From Dimargaris cristalligena (Eukaryota > Kickxellomycota > Dimargaritomycetes > Dimargaritales > Dimargaritaceae), in the NCBI GenBank assembly GCA_027576995.1, contig JANBQC010000710.1, positions 1-13,027 of the forward strand: a stretch of DNA of 13,027 bases. The letters run 5' to 3'. Both the position numbers and the translations under genes were made by a program. Positions 1 through 10,630 of this stretch are shown piece by piece. Under the pieces are notes generated by a model that was not told where the DNA came from, made no database searches, and was given only the letters and a program-made list of their open reading frames with translations. Each line of letters opens with the position of its first letter. Position 1 is the first letter of the stretch.

Positions 1-1872
1 ATCAATGAACCCGATTAGGACATTCGTTCGCCCTATTCGCCACTATTTCTGACTGCCCCCGCCAGAGGGCCTCTTTCCATTAGGGGCTGAATATGGAAAG
101 CCTTATTTACATACAATTACTCGGAAGTACCCTGCTTCCAACATCTTGTGCCCAGTGAATGTTCGTAATAGAGTATGGTCAGCGACTTGGGTGATCAACT
201 TACCTATGTTCCTAAAGTTGGCCAGCGTCATTACTACTTTAACAGATGTCTGGGACACTTTTTATCTCAACCTGCAATAAGCTTAGCCGATATTATATCT
301 TTGAGAAAAGCTCAGACGCTACCAACTAAGGCTATATTCAATATTCCTTTGTAAATGCGTAAAGGAGGTCGGCCACTTGTTTTACAACGAAGTAACAGAC
401 TATACGGAGTCGGCCACTTTGCCCTGTATGTAGCTACAGTTGACCTATGTGATAACCTACCTGATTTTGACTTACTATTTCGAACATGAATGTTATTATA
501 AGATCAGTGGAGGAACTGTCCGACCCGTAACAATTTGGATTAAGTTACCTTGCAATAGTTCTATATTGAACTGAGACTGCATTTTATTGTTCGCATGTCC
601 AACTAGTTGTTTCAATACATGTTGATGGTTCAGACTATAATATACATCTGTAACCAGAAGGAAAGAGATGTCGTCCTTGAAACCAATATCCATTTGATTT
701 GTTATTGTTATGCAGTGCTAGAGAGTACGTGCAGTGGTTTTTAGTGTCGGGTAAAGGAAAAGGGCACTTAGTCTATCTAGCTCATATAGTTAGAGGGGGC
801 ATGGTTTACTATCTGCAGTAACCCTTTAACCCTTTTTATCGTTTTCACCTTTACGTGATCAGCCATGCCATGCTCATTTTACCCCACCAGTCTACAACTA
901 ACACTGATTGCTTGTACTCGGTTTTTTTTAGTCAAAATTTTCCAGAGTTCAATATATATAAATTGCTGTCTACTAAAATTGGTTGGTGAGTTGTCTAATT
1001 ATCCCCTTGAGCACCCGAATAATGTAATGTCTGCACCAAATTACATGCTCTCACTAGTTTTTTTTTATCCACGGTACTTACATAGTTGGGGTTGGCCTGG
1101 GGTTTAATTAATTGCCCAGTTACCCTATTGGCGACTTATTTGACGCTTACTATCTCATCGCTTGTAAGATTTCTTAATAGCCCAGTATTTGCATACCTTG
1201 TTTTCCCGATTCTGAACACTCATGTTGGCCCAGCCCCTAGTCCCCAAGGGCTTCTCTATTCACAAGGGTCAGCATCAGTAATACAGCGGGAATATTTATG
1301 ACAATACCTGGTTTATACAAGATATGCTATAAGTATAAGCGTTTGGGAATATCATCGGGATATGTGACCGGCTGGTTTTGCATATAGGCCACAGTTTCGA
1401 AATAAGCTAGAAAGAGAGGAGTAGGCTATCTGGAAAAGATAGGCCAGGGATTATAAGCGAACAGAGCACCACCCCGCTACTACTGAATGTAACAGCGTGA
1501 CAACAAACAGAAAAAGCTATATCATCCTAACTGTATCAAATGATATTTCAACTAGGTATGGTATTAGCAAAAATAAACCAAGAAGAGTAATGGAAGAAAG
1601 CACCGCGACTAGACAGAATTACACAAGAGAAAGTAGCTAAATCGAACTTGACGTATATGAAGTGGGTTATAAAGGCAACCATTCGCGTTAAGAAGAAATA
1701 CGATAAAAGAGGGATTGATTTTAAAAAATAACAGAAGAGAGAAAAGAAATGAAAGACAGGTTACTGGTGATAATATGGAAAGATGAGAAAAACACGTGTA
1801 ATAGAAAAAGGAGGGGCGGAAATGAAGGGCAGGCGGAAAGGAATAATAATAATGAAAAAAGCCGGTGCTAAT
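1..1872. other. Intergenic stretch, no supported gene; right part probably the 3' UTR of the SMG5-like gene
   Basis: I see no convincing gene here. The open frames are short, AT-rich and without biased codon use, family motifs or good splice sites. From about 1560 to 1870 the + strand is strongly purine-rich, so the - strand transcript downstream of the TAA at 1873 would be pyrimidine-rich, as expected of a 3' UTR or termination zone. No AATAAA occurs on the - strand within about 1.2 kb of that stop; the first is opposite 583-588. An 11-bp direct repeat, GTCGGCCACTT, occurs at 368-378 and 409-419. Confidence 0.5.
368..419. repeat. Pair of 11-bp direct repeats
   Basis: GTCGGCCACTT is repeated exactly at 368-378 and 409-419, offset by 41 bp, in otherwise AT-rich non-coding DNA. 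The length is modest and chance is possible. No further copy was noticed nearby. Confidence 0.5.
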
Positions 1873-2850
1873 TTAGAGAGTAATACGGTGTATAGGTCGC
1901 GTTTCAAGATTGAACAATGTACAAACCGCCGTTAGGTCAGGGTCCCTGGTACACACCAGGACGGTTAGTTGGTCGGCGGTGGCGGTGTTGCGCGGGTTAA
2001 GTTTGGCGCGATTAATATAGAGTACGGCGGATAAAAAGGGACGGTACTTTTCGGCTACGTCGCGATGGGTCAAAATGTCCGGAATTGGCTTATTGGCCCG
2101 GTCCGTATCGGTATCACTACTATCGGAGTCCGTGTCCGACGAGGTATTGCCCTGGCCGTTGGCTGGCTTCCCCCCTCCCATAGGGCCTGGCTTTTGGGCC
2201 AGCCCAGCGTGCGTGGCTCCGCCATGAGGGGCGACGGCCACCACTGGTGCCGTTGCCTTTGTGCCATTAGCGCGGTTTGGACTACCGTTGCGCAGGTGGA
2301 GCGCACCACTCCCACCGTCCTTCGAACCGTCCATTGGTCGGTGGGCCATATGAACGGGTGGCGATGACCCTAGGCGGTAATACGGCTGAGCCTGGTCCCA
2401 AGTGGCAAACGCCTGTTCCGGTTTCATAAAGTACAGCCGATACTGTATACTGTTCGCCAACGGAAATTCGGTTTCCATCCCTTCGTTGAGGGGTTTGGGC
2501 CCCCGCCGGCCCAGGTTAGTCAGCGGGGCCTGGTTTCGGATGATGTCGTCGAAAAGGCGGATCACCTCGCGAGCGCGGGGGGTGAGCTTATCCGAACCAC
2601 GCTTAAGTTGGTCGAGGCGCTTCACAGATGTGGCTGGGATTAGGAGAGTCACATTAGGGGAGGTGGTCATCCACGTCTTGAATGTCACATGATGGTAGGC
2701 CCAAGTATCAATATCGGGGATAATTAAGTAGTGGCGGTTACGCTCAGCCGATAGGGATAGGAGGGCCATGCTTTCATGCAAGGCCTGCAACCGATGCCGG
2801 TCCCCATTGGCGTTGATAGGTTGAATCAGTTTAATGGCGGCACCGACGAG
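1873..2850 (-). other. PIN domain of the SMG5-like protein with a low-complexity insertion
   Basis: This part of the last exon encodes residues from about 614 to the end. The PIN fold opens with YLIIPDIDTWAYHH (about 654-667), aligning with the VPDT start of the SMG5 and SMG6 PIN domains. The next strand and helix (VTLLIPATSVKRLDQLKRG) match the family's IIP..VI..LD.LK pattern. Residues about 790-866 are a low-complexity insertion rich in Gly, Ala, Pro, Ser and Asp, ending in an Asp/Ser/Thr tract. The fold then resumes with FLSAVLYI and VLVCTRDPDL. Judged against SMG6 from general knowledge, the first acidic residue (D659) and a late one (D916) are present, while the middle Asp position looks replaced. 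Confidence 0.7.
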
Positions 2851-5800
2851 TTTAGAAGTGGCACCATTCACCAGGATCGGAGCTGGCGCTGGTGAGGGAA
2901 GCGAGGCACGAGCAAGGGCAGGAGCCACAACCGTAGGGGACCCGCCGGGTAGCTTGTTGGCGGTAGTTTGAAGAGGGGGAGTCACAACTGGGAGACCCGG
3001 CGGTTTCGTGGGTTTACCTGGGTCTTCCCCCAATACTTCGCGGAGGGTAGTCAGCTGAGCTGCGGTTAGGTTACTGACCCGAAGGGACTGGTGGACCCGG
3101 GTTAGCCAGCACACCCAGCGATTCTGCTCAGCCGTAACGAACCGTTGCACTTCCGGCCGGGCATGCTTATCCATCGAACGAAGAGCCACTTGGGGGGAGG
3201 CCCCTTTGCCGAGCGCTTCGGCATCGAGGGGCAGTTGGGAGTGAAGTTTCTGCAAAACGAGGGAACCTAGCATCATGTAATCTTGGGGCAACCAGGCGCC
3301 GTGGGCGGACTCGGGCTTCTGGATTCGTTTCTGAATTGCCTTGTCGCGGGAGTAGTAGTGTAGACATGACTCGAAGTAGTCACAGAGTGATTCGGTGAAT
3401 CGGTCGAGTTCCTGAGCCAGTAGTATTCATTGGTGCGGGATTTGGTACATTAATAACCCGGAATGGATAATTATAATATGGGTGGTATTAGTTAGGGGCC
3501 AGAAACAATTAATACGGGGGGTGTTATTATGCGAAGAAACCCATAGGCTAAATAACTACCTGATATATGGTGAGTCTGGCTGGCCTGGAATTGGTAGCCA
3601 ACTAGGTTAAGCTTACCTGGCCTATACCGCGATCGACTTGGGAACTCCGCTTGGCGTAATCTATGACCTCCTTTACTATGGACGGGTGCTGGACATAAAA
3701 ATCAATCCATAGGGCCAGGGGGGCGACCTTCGCCAAAGCAGAGCGAGGCATCGCCTGGGTTTTGGCATCATTGGAACTGGCCTCTGAGTTACGCAGGGCC
3801 GATTCGTTGTAGTAGCCCACTTTCTTGTAGACGAGTAATAACCAGCCGGCAGTTTTCAGTGCCAGGTTTACCAACTCGAGGCGCACCCGAATCTGAAGTT
3901 GCACCGACTTGGAGTCACCATCTAATAGCGAGCAGAGGGGCAGGGGTGGTGGTAGGGATCAACGAGGCCATATGGAAGGATATAGGTGTGAGACTCCTTA
4001 GGTATTGGGAAAATGGAGCATATCGGCTCTCTATCGATGGAAAGGTAGATCAATTTGGGAAGTCGGCTTACCTCGAGGATTGTCAATGGCCATGGAAATG
4101 TCCCATATCCGTCCGATTAGGATTGTCATCAGTTTGCCCAGATCGACGAAGAAATTTCGCCGATTGGCCAGTTTCAGCAAGTTTGACGTGGTAAACGAGT
4201 TTTCGAGTGCCTTTATAACTGCTTGGCTTTCCGAAAGACTATCGAGTAATAACATTGGAGTCCAGGAAATATAATTGGTTAACATCTGTAAGCATTAATC
4301 AGGCATGGTTCTCTTGGTAATCTCCACTGGAGTAGGAGGGAGTCCCGCTTCGGAATATTCATTAAAAAGTCCTCAAAATGCAACGTAGTAGTATCATAAG
4401 GCTTCTCGGAAGATTTCCCCCCATTATAGACGGAGACCTATTATTGTGGCTCGGACCTACCATCGGCTATCCCCGCAGATTACCTGTGCGATAAATCGGA
4501 GGTATATCCGGGTGTGGTCCCAGTCATTGCTAGATAAAACGAAAAAAAAAAAATGATGCGAGGGGTAAATTGGATTAGTTTTTTGAGAAAGCTGAAAACC
4601 GGGTATTTATATAGTGGTTCCCATGGGTTAGCTGATATGCATTGTTCACGAATTTATAGACTTACTTGCGAAGAACTGACTCTAATGGCTCGTCGAGTTT
4701 GAGTCCGGGTATCATACTGCTCTTAACGTAGCTTTGTGTGTTTACCCATGCATTATTGGACGGGTATGGGAGTAGCAAACTGTTTAGGAAGGGACATCGA
4801 ATGATAACCGAACGTGTTCAAAAATGATTGGTGATATAATTAAATTAGATACAGCCAGGTATTTCATATACCGACTCTGAAAGACTGGTGTATGCGGGTT
4901 ATTGTTGAATGTCGAATCATGATTGGAATACAGGCTTTCAAAAACGCACCTTAATGTGTACCAGTAGATAACATCCAGATCGTGGGATGAATAGGCGGCA
5001 AGGATTGCTAACTGGGCATGGGGACGGCCTAAATCATATAGTCAAACACCAAGTATAGGGGCCGGCGGGTAAGTTAGCTCAAACATGATGTGAAAGGCCG
5101 ACAGCATGTAGGGTTTTCTGGTTAAATGAGTTGGGGTAGGGAGGAAGGGGGGGGGGTGCTGCCTCATCTACATATTAGGCGGTTACTTACCACTCTGTCG
5201 GTAAGTGGCGATGCTTTGGTAGTAGAATTGCTTGGCACTGTGATACGGGTCACTGGCCAAGGGTACTGTATTGTGCAGTATTTTCTGAGAATCCGATGAA
5301 TGGTAGATTTTGTAGCGCTCGATATCACCCATATAGACCAGGCAACGATGCAGACAAACCAACCAGGTTTTTTTTGGCACATCGTAGCAGGGGCTGGAGG
5401 AAACCGTAAGGACTAAGAGGGATACGATTTTTTAAAAAGCAATAGCCAATTCGGTTGGCCCAAATAGTCCAGAATGGAAAGTAGAAGCGATAAATATTAG
5501 TAATACGTACTTGAAAGGTTGGGTAAATTGCAATCCCCCAAAACGCATGTGCTGGGTGCTTTAGCGTTAAGGGGCCCTGTATGGGAATAGCGAGTATAGC
5601 TGCCTACCTATACCACTAGTGGATATATCGAGTTGGTTGACTGAGGTGGCGGAGACTAGAAGGTTGTAATAGAATCCTGCGGCAGCGTCCAAAGTTCGCT
5701 GCAGCTCAACCGACCAGAGGGATTGGAGGCCACTTGGGTCTTTGCTTGAAGATCGCCGCTGATTATTATGGAAATGAGATTCAACACAATTGAGGATTGA

Positions 5801-6908
5801 TTAATTATCGGAAATTTGGTTAAGTGCAGAAATTCTAACCCGGGTATTAAAAGACAGCCCAGCAGGATTATTGGATTATTGGAGAAGAATTTCAAGCAAT
5901 CTGCCCTTAGGGCTATCTATTGGGCCCGGAAAATAGGGGCTATGCTGTAGGGCCGCCATGTTGATAAGAACACAGCCCCAGGGGCTAATAAGCTCAATCT
6001 ATTTTTCGAAATGTAGGACCTACCTTGCGCAAATGGTAGCGGCAAAGCTCAACGTGATCATGAAACACGTATTTCCACAGTCGCTCATCGACGTTGTTGT
6101 CGGCTGCGGAAACGATATTAAGATCCAACAATAGCTCAAAAGTGTCTTGCAATCTAGAGGTTGGGTAGGTGGTATGGGCATTATGTGGCGCCAGCATGTG
6201 ATGCAAGGAGGTATTTGAGGTAAGTACCGCTGATTCTGGGCTGCTGGGATTACGTGACGCTAAAGGTCACGATTCCGTTTCAAGTGATAAATGAACATTG
6301 GGGGGTTGATTCACAACTGTGTGCCTTTAGCGAACTGTATTTCAAGCCACGTGTCATGGTTTCCACCCATGTATTACAATGAATAGGCCGTATTTAAAAG
6401 ACAGATTTCATTGTAACTGAATGGTCCACACAGGCGGACCCAAAGGTCCGTGGTAGAGAATGAAACACTGTACCTTTGACGAAGTGCTGTAAGTTCTCGG
6501 AGAACCATTTCCCACATATCGACCGGTTGGAGCTGACCCTCTGGAAGGGCAAGATTCAGTGACGAAATACACTCCATGGCGGCGTATACGTCCGTCTCGC
6601 GGGCTCGGGTATTCAGAAGGGTAATACGTTCCTCTAAATCCGAGGCCGCCCTAAAAGGCGGAGCGGATATTCAACAAATGGTAAAACACAAACAAACACA
6701 GTAGGTCAATTAGCATAGTACGAGTGAAGACGTTCCAATGCCATTGGAGTGCTACAGCTAGTGCGAGGTAAAAATAGGCGTAGCCATATACGACTAGGGG
6801 ATTGGGAAGGTCCAGGAAGTGCGCGGGGCTTCCGAATGAAGACGGGGGCAGGGTACTTTACCTGAGCAACTCATCGTATTCTTTCTCTTTGCTGGGAGGG
6901 GGTGGCAT
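1873..6908 (-). CDS. SMG5-like EST1/SMG family protein with C-terminal PIN domain, nine exons
   Basis: Exons, in transcript order: 6908-6862, 6650-6474, 6153-6024, 5758-5608, 5412-5191, 5028-4950, 4238-4072, 3921-3617 and 3411-1873. Phases agree at every junction and give 2817 nt, or 938 residues plus TAA. The start is AACATGCC; an in-frame TAA lies upstream. Seen in the protein: an Est1-type N-terminus with LWKYVFHDHVELCRYHLRK at about 100-118; AGFYYNLL at about 145-152; the family signature HRCLVYMGDIERY at about 190-202, then FYYQS and a QLAILA/YWY segment matching the EST1 central helical domain; and a PIN domain from about 654, starting IIPDID. Known: SMG5, SMG6 and SMG7 bind phosphorylated UPF1 and drive nonsense-mediated mRNA decay; EST1 paralogs act at telomeres. 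The wording of the signature and the PIN start look most like SMG5, which is about 1000 residues in humans. Inferred role: a UPF1-binding NMD factor in the cytoplasm. The donor at 5607 could instead be at 5613, which removes two residues. The family is secure; the exact ortholog is less so. Confidence 0.82.
3412..4071 (-). other. Last two introns of the SMG5-like gene, flanking the 305-bp exon
   Basis: Introns 4071-3922 (GTAAGC...ATTAG, 150 bp) and 3616-3412 (GTAAGC...CTCAG, 205 bp) flank exon 3921-3617. This exon encodes about residues 325-426, a helical region ending in a stretch (LALWIDFYVQHPSIVKEV) that resembles the SMG5 segment just before its central disordered-to-PIN part. Phases are 1 at the first intron and 0 at the second, so both joins keep the frame. 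Confidence 0.75.
4239..6861 (-). other. First six introns of the SMG5-like gene, with their splice sites
   Basis: Introns lie at 6861-6651 (donor GTAAAG), 6473-6154 (GTACAG), 6023-5759 (GTAGGT), 5607-5413 (GTAGGC), 5190-5029 (GTAAGT) and 4949-4239 (GTGCGT). All end in AG: TTTTAG, CTCTAG, AATCAG, TCTTAG, ATTTAG and CGATAG. Five are 162-320 bp and one is 711 bp. The 79-bp exon 5028-4950 is the smallest internal one; it was found because its QLAILA...YWY peptide is the piece missing between the flanking EST1-domain exons. The 162-bp intron contains a run of ten C on the transcript strand (opposite 5147-5156). Confidence 0.72.
4542..4553 (+). repeat. Poly(A) run inside the longest intron
   Basis: Twelve consecutive A bases lie within the 711-bp intron; on the transcript strand this is a U12 tract, 303 bp upstream of the acceptor AG. 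It is more likely a simple homopolymer than a splicing signal at that distance. Confidence 0.7.
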
Positions 6909-7139
6909 GTTGGCAAATGGGCATGGACGGGTCAACCGAAGTTACTGTTCGAATGGCCCGGGGGGGAAATCACGCCGGTCGGTTGGAATAAACGAAAACT
7001 CGGTGGGGAGGCAGACCAATGACCAAGGGGATTTAAGGAGGGGGGCAACAATGGGCTATTTCCCCGCTGCCCTATATGGTCCAATAGTATAATAAGGATA
7101 CACGATAGAGAGAGCTCTACAGGGAATCGAGCTCAGGTG

Positions 7140-7611
7140 GCGTGGTTGGCCGTATTTGGAGGCAAAGTAGAACACAATGGAAGAGAATGAAAGAGAAGAG
7201 CGAGAAGCGGGCCCGGGCAGTAGTAGAATCCGGAAAAGAGTAATATAAAAACATGGGCGGGTCCAGAAGGGCCGGTGGTGGTTCACAGTGAGGCTAATGA
7301 GGGAAGGCGAGAGGACAAGTGACTGAGTATAATAACATTCGTCAGCCAAAAGACGAGCACCGTTGTAACCACGGCGAATGGTATGAAACAAAACACGGGT
7401 AAAGGTGAGAGTAATGAAGGGGGGATATGGCCAAGAAGTCCACCGAATATATATACATATATATTAGGTGTTTATTATACAAAGCGGTAAAATTATGAGC
7501 GATAGGTGTGTACCAGTTGGGCGGGAAAGAACCCTGAGGAGCCCGGAAAAAAAGATATACAGGGAAGAAAACAAGGGCCATAGTGCAGGGGAGTGGACCA
7601 GGTGATTTATA
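7140..7611 (-). promoter_or_regulatory. CT-rich tract and TATA-like box, possible promoter of the SMG5-like gene
   Basis: Read on the - strand, 7580-7140 contains repeated CT-rich runs, for example opposite 7165-7215. A TATAAA word sits at 7611-7606 on the same strand. CT-rich leaders near transcription starts are common in fungi. The ATG lies roughly 230-700 bp downstream, so a long or spliced 5' UTR would be needed. The assignment rests on composition and position only. Confidence 0.25.
7441..7470. repeat. 30-bp near-perfect palindrome
   Basis: The arms 7441-7454 (CACCGAATATATAT) and 7457-7470 (ATATATATTAGGTG) are inverted copies that match at 13 of 14 positions, around a 2-bp centre AC. 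The AT core makes part of the symmetry easy to get, but the flanking CACC/GGTG ends extend it beyond a plain AT repeat. It could form a cruciform or hairpin, or be a dimeric binding site. It lies within the CT-rich tract upstream of the SMG5-like gene. Confidence 0.6.
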
Positions 7612-8312
7612 TAATTGCAACGTAAAGGGATGTGGGACGCGCGCTACATATGACCCAGAATGAACGGGGAGAACCCGGGCACAAGCCTACGGGGGATATA
7701 CACCCACCCTCCCGCAGAACCGGTGGGCCATATACTAATCCTTCGGCACCTATACTAAACAAGGCCGGCCCAAGTCCGATGATTGAAGCCACTGGTGCCA
7801 AGCAGACGGTGGGAGGATCAGGAAAGTTCCATGCCAACCGAACAAAACTAGTCGGCCGGGATTGACTAATATTATCCTTCGGAGAGGCCCGTCTGTTGCC
7901 GTCGAATTTATACCGGCCACCACATCATATCGCCTTTCCCGGTATCTTCTTCCGAATAAGCCTTTCATATAGGTCACTTCGCTATTTCCTGGACTAGAGC
8001 GTGATAATCAGCTGGTTGAGGCCTCCAGAGATATCAATAAACATTCAGCCATAACCAGCTGGCCCAGAGCACCAGCCTCGTCTTACGGCAGATCATTTTC
8101 TCGGACCTCCGTAGAACAACCTCCCCTCACGGCTGGGGCAAGTCCTTCCTGATAATATCGCTTGCCCAAGGCCATATATACCGCCACCCGCACAATGGGG
8201 ACAATATTCTTACCTATTTAGGGATACCAATTCGGCCCCAACAAGAAGCTGGAATCCTAATTGGAATATACCAGACGAAATAGGCCAAATAACTCTCCCC
8301 CCTTTCTATAAC

Positions 8313-8328
8313 AGGAGGAACACCTCCT
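8313..8328. repeat. Small perfect inverted repeat
   Basis: AGGAGG and CCTCCT pair perfectly around the 4-base spacer AACA. It is short, and no adjoining gene or T-tract gives it a role. Confidence 0.4.
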
Positions 8329-8866
8329 CGTCCATAGATGATGGGAACACAAAGGCACATCCCACCGCGCACTCCACACCGTAATAAAAACCTTCGTGTA
8401 TCCCCGATTAACTATTAAACTCCCAAATATTATTCAAGGCGATGGGAAGGTATTCTCCTTTGGGCTGCCTTTTCCCGGGTCACAACAGGGGGTTCTATCT
8501 GCTTCGCCTGACGGTTTTTATTTGGGGCCGTGGTTGTATTCCAATCAGCGTAACCTTAATTAACAATAACGCAAACTATCCACACGCGGTCGAAATTAGT
8601 CCATTAAAATTGGGCCCTTTTAGTTACCACTATTGGCGGCGTATATGATTGATACGGTATAGAATATACATGCCCATCCATAGGAATTGACCCGGTGACA
8701 GGCCAAGTATGCAGTGGGCTGTGAGGTTAAAGTGGGGCCATGTGGATAAGGCAGGCGTGAGATTGTGGCCGTACATTTCCGCGGGTTTCTCATGCATCGG
8801 GTGACACGGCCATTCGAGAGCCCATTAACTCCCACATTTTTATATTACTATTATTATTTTTTTACA

Positions 8867-8886
8867 ATATATATATATATATATAT
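8867..8886. repeat. (AT)10 microsatellite
   Basis: Ten uninterrupted AT dinucleotides follow an AT-rich stretch from about 8837 with TATTA/TTATT words. This is a simple sequence repeat in intergenic DNA and a likely length-variable locus. Confidence 0.9.
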
Positions 8887-9437
8887 GCATTTCCTAGTTC
8901 AGCTCCTATATAATCAAGGCTTATTGGATGCACTGCTTTAAAAATCAGCAAATGTGGACCGCATCCCTCCAATCCTGATGATGAATGAACCATTAAGTGA
9001 CCATAGTTAAAAATGCATCACATCCTCGGGGTGTCTTAAATGGTAATCAGCTATTACGGAGTTAGTGTTTTACCAATCAGTTATATAGTTGCCCCTCTTC
9101 TACAAATTCATTAAATCGCCTTTTAAATAGCGCTGCGCCTTAAAATTTGGATTTGTTGAAGCAATAGTGGACAGTGTTACTGGATTTCGCTTACCACTGC
9201 CTGGTTTTACTCTTTGTGAATAGTGGATATTTTTAAAGTTAGGTGGGGCATGTTAAAGAATATACGTGTGGCAAACAAATATATCTAGGCCAACAAACTG
9301 AAATCGCAGGATAATGTAAAAAGCATTAACAAGTACATACGTATGCCAATAATTTAGACGGCTGCACGCTGGTTAAAACGGCTAGGTGCTGTGGACATGT
9401 CTACCTAATAACCACTAAAAAATAACTCCTTACCAAA

Positions 9438-9457
9438 ATATATAGAGCTCTACATAT
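9438..9457. repeat. 20-bp imperfect palindrome centred on GAGCTC
   Basis: Symmetry around GAGCTC (9445-9450) extends to 10 bp on each side with one mismatch at 9442/9453. It is AT-rich outside the core. No linked gene is visible. Confidence 0.4.
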
Positions 9458-10426
9458 ATCGTGCCAGTTAATCTGACCTACCAGGTTCAAGACCACTTTG
9501 CTTATCTTACCCATAGCAGCTTCCAATTGCAATGCTCAGTGCCACAATGATAGCTTATCCCCCCCTAGTAATCACCAACCTGTATCGAGCAAATGCTGGG
9601 GAAAGATCTCCGGGTACTGTATACAATAGAAGCTTTCTAGTGTGCACTCTTATCAATTTAAGAATGGTTAACAACTGCAATACATATAGTTGGAAGTCAA
9701 CCCAATGGTATATACCTGACGACATGTATATGAGAATATGGGGGATATATTTACTTTAAACAGGTAATATTGGTCTCGCCGAATTGATAGTATGTGATAC
9801 GGCTGGATTGGGGCAAGTACATATCACCTAATTTAATCAAGTACAGAATAGAGGCAGGGCCATGTACTCAACCTTAACTCGATAGCTGTGGAAATATAAA
9901 TACCCAAGTCGGGATTTCGAACAGGAATGGGGGATGAACAAATTTGTCCATTAGTATTGAAGCCCAGGCCTTATCTAAATAGAAGTGCTGCAGCGTTATG
10001 AAAGTCGTTTCCATTATTGTTTAGCCCTGTTCGGTAGGGCGTGCCCGATGATAAAAAAAAGGCCGGTAACGATGAACAGAAAATGCGAGTGCGCACTTAC
10101 AAGTGGAGCGGCTGTCGTAGGTAACTGGTGAGGAGGAAAGCAATGGGCACACGACCATTGCCATATATTGGAGGCGCACCTACTCGATCGAGCCTTTTTG
10201 CACGGTTATCATTGCATTAAAACCATTACTACAAAACGGTGTGGCAGGGAAGGGAGGGTATAGTCGTTACAAATTGCATTCCAATTGGCGAATGTCTCAA
10301 TGATCCAGCAACGCGGATTATCCTCCTTGTCCAGTAGTTTAAGAGTCCCAGTACCCCTCCCTTTAATGCCTTCCTATTCCCTCTTTTGTTCTCCCCTTTT
10401 AACCGCCATTTTAGTAAAAGAGGTAC

Positions 10427-10445
10427 ATGGGTCAAAGAGACCCAT
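10427..10445. repeat. Inverted repeat ATGGGTC / GACCCAT
   Basis: Seven-base arms 10427-10433 and 10439-10445 pair perfectly around AAAGA. It lies about 400 bp upstream of the TATA-like box of the secreted-precursor gene, in non-coding DNA, and could be a dimeric factor site or chance. Confidence 0.45.
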
Positions 10446-10630
10446 ACTCTTGGTACTATCGGGATGATCCTAAAATAGACAATGGCATTGATGATCCTAG
10501 TTTAAAGCACAGTGGACCAATCGAGGGTTTACCATGTCTATTCGCTTTAATTATTTTTGGACTGGCTCAAAGAAATAAAATAGTGTGGAGGACGAGATGA
10601 ATGATTTATTATCGCACAATTGAAAAAAGG

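Noticed and set aside
2065..2692. Two + strand open frames opposite the last exon of the SMG5-like gene
   Set aside because: They lie wholly antisense to a frame with PIN-domain homology and have no features of their own.
4239..4285. Alternative start of the 4238-4072 exon at 4285, after a good CTTACAG acceptor
   Set aside because: Joining there to the phase-2 exon ending at 4950 gives an immediate stop, whereas the acceptor at 4239 restores the frame and the family's Y-x-Y-x-L-S-L-S pattern. It is kept as a possible alternative splice (see findings).
5394..5412. Acceptor TTTCCTCCAG (AG at 5395-5394) as the start of the 5412-5191 exon
   Set aside because: It needs a preceding exon ending in phase 2, and no phase-2 donor exists in the 5758-5608 exon; the TCTTAG acceptor at 5414-5413 fits phase 1.
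7632..7865. Open frame of about 77 codons with moderately GC-rich sequence
   Set aside because: It opens at a GTG, has no motif, codon bias or splice context, and overlaps an equally long poor frame on the other strand.
9484..9494. tRNA B-box-like word GGTTCAAGACC
   Set aside because: It mismatches the B-box consensus, has no A box at the right distance, and no acceptor stem can be folded.
9905..9925. Reverse-strand GTTCGAAATC resembling a tRNA T-loop
   Set aside because: The flanking bases do not pair as a T-stem and no cloverleaf can be drawn upstream.
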